NCBI GenBank assembly: GCA_030041195.1
Contig: JASHOI010000621.1
Span: forward strand, 1-6,452
From: Streptosporangiaceae bacterium
GTDB lineage: Bacteria; Actinomycetota; Actinomycetes; Streptosporangiales; Streptosporangiaceae
Reading direction: 5' to 3'
DNA length: 6,452 nucleotides
The position numbers and the translations under genes were made by a program. Below are positions 4,606-6,452 of this stretch, piece by piece (positions within the stretch are counted from its first letter, which is position 1; every line of letters begins with the position of its first letter). The notes beneath the pieces are model-generated. The model was not told the origin of the DNA and made no database searches. It saw nothing but the letters and a program-made list of their open reading frames with translations.

Positions 4606-6407
4606 CCGGCGACCTGCTGCGGCGCCCGGCCAGCGAGGCGGCGCCGACCCAGGCCATAGCGGCCGCGATCGCCGGGGCGCTGTCGGAGGCCGGGACCAGG
4701 CAGGTGTTCGGGGTACCGGGCGGTGGCCCGAATCTCGACGTGGTCGGGGCGGCCGCCGGCGCCGGGCTGCGGTTCGTGCTCGCGCACGGCGAGACGGCAG
4801 CGGCGATCATGGCAGCAACCTGCGCTGACCTCACCGGCGCCCCGGGCGCCGTGGTCGTGACCCGCGGACCGGGGCTGGCCAGCGCCGTCAACGGCATCGC
4901 GCACGCCGCGCTGGACCGGCTGCCGCTCGTCGTGGTCGCCGACACCGTCCCGGCCCGGGACCGGGACCGGATCAGCCACCAGCGGCTGGACCAGGACGCG
5001 CTCGGGCGCTCCGTGGCCAAGGCCACGGTCACGGTTGACGGCACCGATCCCGAACGGGCCGCCGGGCGCGCCGTCCGGCTGGCCCTTGCCCGGCCGGCCG
5101 GGCCGGTGGTGGTCAACGTCGACCCGGAAGGCCCGATCGGCCCGGGCACGGCGGACGTCCCGCGCCCGGGAGCAGACGGGCTCACCGGCACGCATGACAA
5201 TGTGCGCGCGGTTCTCGGCGGCGCGCTGCGCACCGCGCGGCGCCCGGTCGTGCTGCTGGGACTGGGCGCGCTGCGGCACGCGGCGGCCGCTCGTGCCGCG
5301 CTCGCCGGCAGCGGCATCCCGGCCCTGCACACCTACCGGGCGCGGGGCATCGTGCCCGATTCCGGCCCGGAGGCGGCCGGGCTGTTCACCGGCGGCACGA
5401 TGGAGTCGCCGCTGCTGGCCGCCGCGGACCTGATCATCGGGCTCGGAGTCGACCCGGTCGAGCTGATACCGGCTTCGTGGGACTACCCGGCCCCGGCCTT
5501 CCTGGCCACCGAGTACCCGGCCGGATCCGCGGCCTACTTCACCGGCGGCACCGAGCTCCTCACCCCGCTGCCGGCCGTCGCCCAGGTGCTGGCCGAGCGC
5601 CGGGCCGGGCACCGGTGGCCCGCAGCCGCGGGCCGGACGGCGAAACAGGACGTCACCGACCGGCTCGGCTGGGTGGCGGTGGCCGCGCCGGGCCGGCTCA
5701 CACCGCAGGACGTCGTGTCCACGGCCCGCGCGAACGCACCGGAACAGGCGATCGCGACCGTGGATTCCGGCGCCCACATGCTGGCGGTCATGCCGCTGTG
5801 GCCGGTGGATGAGCCGCAGCGGCTGCTGATCTCCAGCGGCCTGGCCACGATGGGATACGCGCTGCCCGCAGCGATCGGCGCGGCGCTGAGCGCCCCTGGC
5901 GTGCCCGTGATCGCGTTCACCGGGGACGGCGGCCTCGGCATGACGCTGATGGAAATCGAGACCGCGGTCCGGCTCCGGCTGCGGGTGATCGTGGTCGTGT
6001 TCAACGACGCCGCGCTGAGCCTGATCAAGATCAAGCAGCGGTCGTCCGGCCAGGGCGGGGACGAGGCCGTCGGCTACGGCCCGACCTCGTTCGCCGCGGC
6101 CGCCGAGGCCATGGGCGCCGCCGCGGCCTCGGTCGGCGACCGGGCGGAACTCGCGGCCGCCCTCACCACCGCACTCGGCCGCGACGGCCCCACGCTGATC
6201 GACGCCAGGGTCGATCCGGCGGGCTATCCCGCCCTGCTCGACCTGACCCGCGGCAGCACCGGCCGCCACTCGTCGCGAAGCTGGGGTGGCGCCGGTCCAC
6301 GCAAGACCGGGAAGTTAAGAACCCGAGGACGCAGAGGAAATGATGGCAGTACCGGAGATCTTGGATCTGGATCCCGACGAACGGGACATCGTCGCGGTCG
6401 TGCATGA
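4602..6407 (+). CDS. Thiamine diphosphate-dependent enzyme (acetolactate synthase/benzoylformate decarboxylase superfamily)
   Basis: This 601-residue frame has the three-domain ThDP fold. The pyrimidine-binding domain (about 16-185) has FGVPGGGPNLDVV (36-48), catalytic glutamate E64 in AHGETAAAIMA, and VVTRGPGLASAVNGIAHAAL. The central domain (about 200-335) has VVLLGLGAL and LIIGLGVDPVEL. The pyrophosphate-binding domain (about 365-551) has the Mg-ThDP motif GDG (441-443) with N468, 24 residues later, in VVFNDAALSLI, and M449 nearby. The Gly before E64, where acetolactate synthase has His, and the PGGGPN loop argue against acetolactate synthase or oxalyl-CoA decarboxylase proper. Likely chemistry is decarboxylation or C-C ligation/cleavage of a 2-oxo acid or 2-hydroxyacyl substrate; I cannot name it. 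The GTG start overlaps the regulator's TGA, with AGGCGGG at 4589-4595. Family-like sequence ends at about residue 551 (6254); residues 552-601 are low-complexity and include a TTA codon at 6315, the only TTA in any frame of 4602-6317. They run into the next gene. Confidence 0.9.
   Translation: MTGDLLRRPASEAAPTQAIAAAIAGALSEAGTRQVFGVPGGGPNLDVVGAAAGAGLRFVLAHGETAAAIMAATCADLTGAPGAVVVTRGPGLASAVNGIAHAALDRLPLVVVADTVPARDRDRISHQRLDQDALGRSVAKATVTVDGTDPERAAGRAVRLALARPAGPVVVNVDPEGPIGPGTADVPRPGADGLTGTHDNVRAVLGGALRTARRPVVLLGLGALRHAAAARAALAGSGIPALHTYRARGIVPDSGPEAAGLFTGGTMESPLLAAADLIIGLGVDPVELIPASWDYPAPAFLATEYPAGSAAYFTGGTELLTPLPAVAQVLAERRAGHRWPAAAGRTAKQDVTDRLGWVAVAAPGRLTPQDVVSTARANAPEQAIATVDSGAHMLAVMPLWPVDEPQRLLISSGLATMGYALPAAIGAALSAPGVPVIAFTGDGGLGMTLMEIETAVRLRLRVIVVVFNDAALSLIKIKQRSSGQGGDEAVGYGPTSFAAAAEAMGAAAASVGDRAELAAALTTALGRDGPTLIDARVDPAGYPALLDLTRGSTGRHSSRSWGGAGPRKTGKLRTRGRRGNDGSTGDLGSGSRRTGHRRGRA
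6258..6296 (+). other. Intercistronic-type hairpin
   Basis: ACCGGCCGCCAC (6258-6269) pairs with GTGGCGCCGGT (6286-6296) in an 11-bp GC-rich stem with one bulged C and a 16-nt loop. No T-run follows, so a classic rho-independent terminator is unlikely. It lies just after the end of the conserved ThDP protein and 44 bp before the acyl-CoA dehydrogenase start. This suits an mRNA-stabilising, attenuating or weak terminating structure that lowers expression of the downstream gene. Confidence 0.5.
6333..6338 (+). promoter_or_regulatory. Ribosome binding site of the acyl-CoA dehydrogenase gene
   Basis: AGAGGA at 6333-6338 lies four bases before the second of two tandem ATG codons (6343) and one base before the first (6340). 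Another GAGGA at 6325-6329 lies ten bases before the first ATG, so both starts are possible. Confidence 0.5.
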
Positions 6408-6452
6408 CTGGGTTGCCGACAGCGTGCTGCCGGTGGCGCGTGACCTCGAGCA
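6340..6452 (+). CDS. Acyl-CoA dehydrogenase, N-terminal part (cut by the window end)
   Basis: Only 37 residues are visible. After the tandem Met codons the protein reads VPEILDLDPDERDIVAVV, HDWVADSV and LPVARDLE. This fits the first helices of FAD-dependent acyl-CoA dehydrogenases, which typically read LTEEQ..I...VRDFV...V.PVAREL(E). These enzymes make the 2,3-enoyl-CoA from an acyl-CoA and pass electrons to ETF. The start is either ATG at 6340 or, with the better-spaced AGAGGA, ATG at 6343. It follows the ThDP gene on the same strand with a 68-bp overlap as annotated, and is probably in its operon. FAD-binding and catalytic residues lie beyond the window, so the family call rests on the N-terminus and context. 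Confidence 0.72.
   Translation, partial: MMAVPEILDLDPDERDIVAVVHDWVADSVLPVARDLE

Noticed and set aside
4542..6269. 575-codon open frame on the minus strand opposite the ThDP gene
   Set aside because: High GC content makes stops rare on the opposite strand. The product is rich in Arg, Gly and His without domain motifs, while the plus strand has clear ThDP motifs.
6315..6317. TTA codon in the ThDP gene as a sign of bldA-type developmental control
   Set aside because: It lies in the doubtful 50-residue tail, beyond the conserved end of the protein, so it probably is not a meaningful coding TTA.

Overview
The window is high-GC DNA that looks actinobacterial. Coding frames are strongly biased to G or C at third positions, GTG and TTG serve as starts beside ATG, TANNNT-type -10 boxes are visible, and it carries a DUF5709-type acidic protein, a family I associate with actinomycetes. 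I cannot name the genus. Seven genes are supported, five complete and two cut by the window edges. No RNA genes, CRISPR arrays, insertion sequences or phage genes were seen.

Left part (1-1842). A conserved protein of unknown function reads leftward off the edge from 572. Divergent from it are a small, very acidic DUF5709-like protein (692-1132) and, 41 bp further on, a stand-alone Lon N-terminal (substrate-binding) domain protein (1174-1842). The Lon-domain gene has a -10-like hexamer placed so that the predicted transcript would begin at its ATG, so it may be leaderless.

Right part (1859-6452). This is a divergent catabolic-looking locus. Leftward runs a class III (CaiB/BaiF) CoA-transferase with its catalytic Asp in place, joined by a 4-bp ATGA overlap to a GNAT acetyltransferase. 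Rightward runs a GntR/HutC-type regulator with a TTG start, joined by a 4-bp GTGA overlap to a thiamine-diphosphate (ThDP) enzyme of the acetolactate synthase/benzoylformate decarboxylase superfamily, then the start of an acyl-CoA dehydrogenase. The 234-bp divergent spacer (3559-3792) holds a 20-bp near-perfect palindrome and a second shorter one, both good operator candidates for the GntR protein.

Taken together, the right part suggests a regulated pathway in which an acid is activated by CoA transfer, oxidised by an acyl-CoA dehydrogenase, and a 2-oxo or 2-hydroxyacyl intermediate is handled by the ThDP enzyme. The substrate cannot be read from the sequence, and this is the most likely place for undescribed biochemistry. 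The 3' end of the ThDP gene is odd: the family-like protein ends near residue 551, but the frame runs on for 50 low-complexity residues through a strong hairpin and 68 bp into the acyl-CoA dehydrogenase gene.
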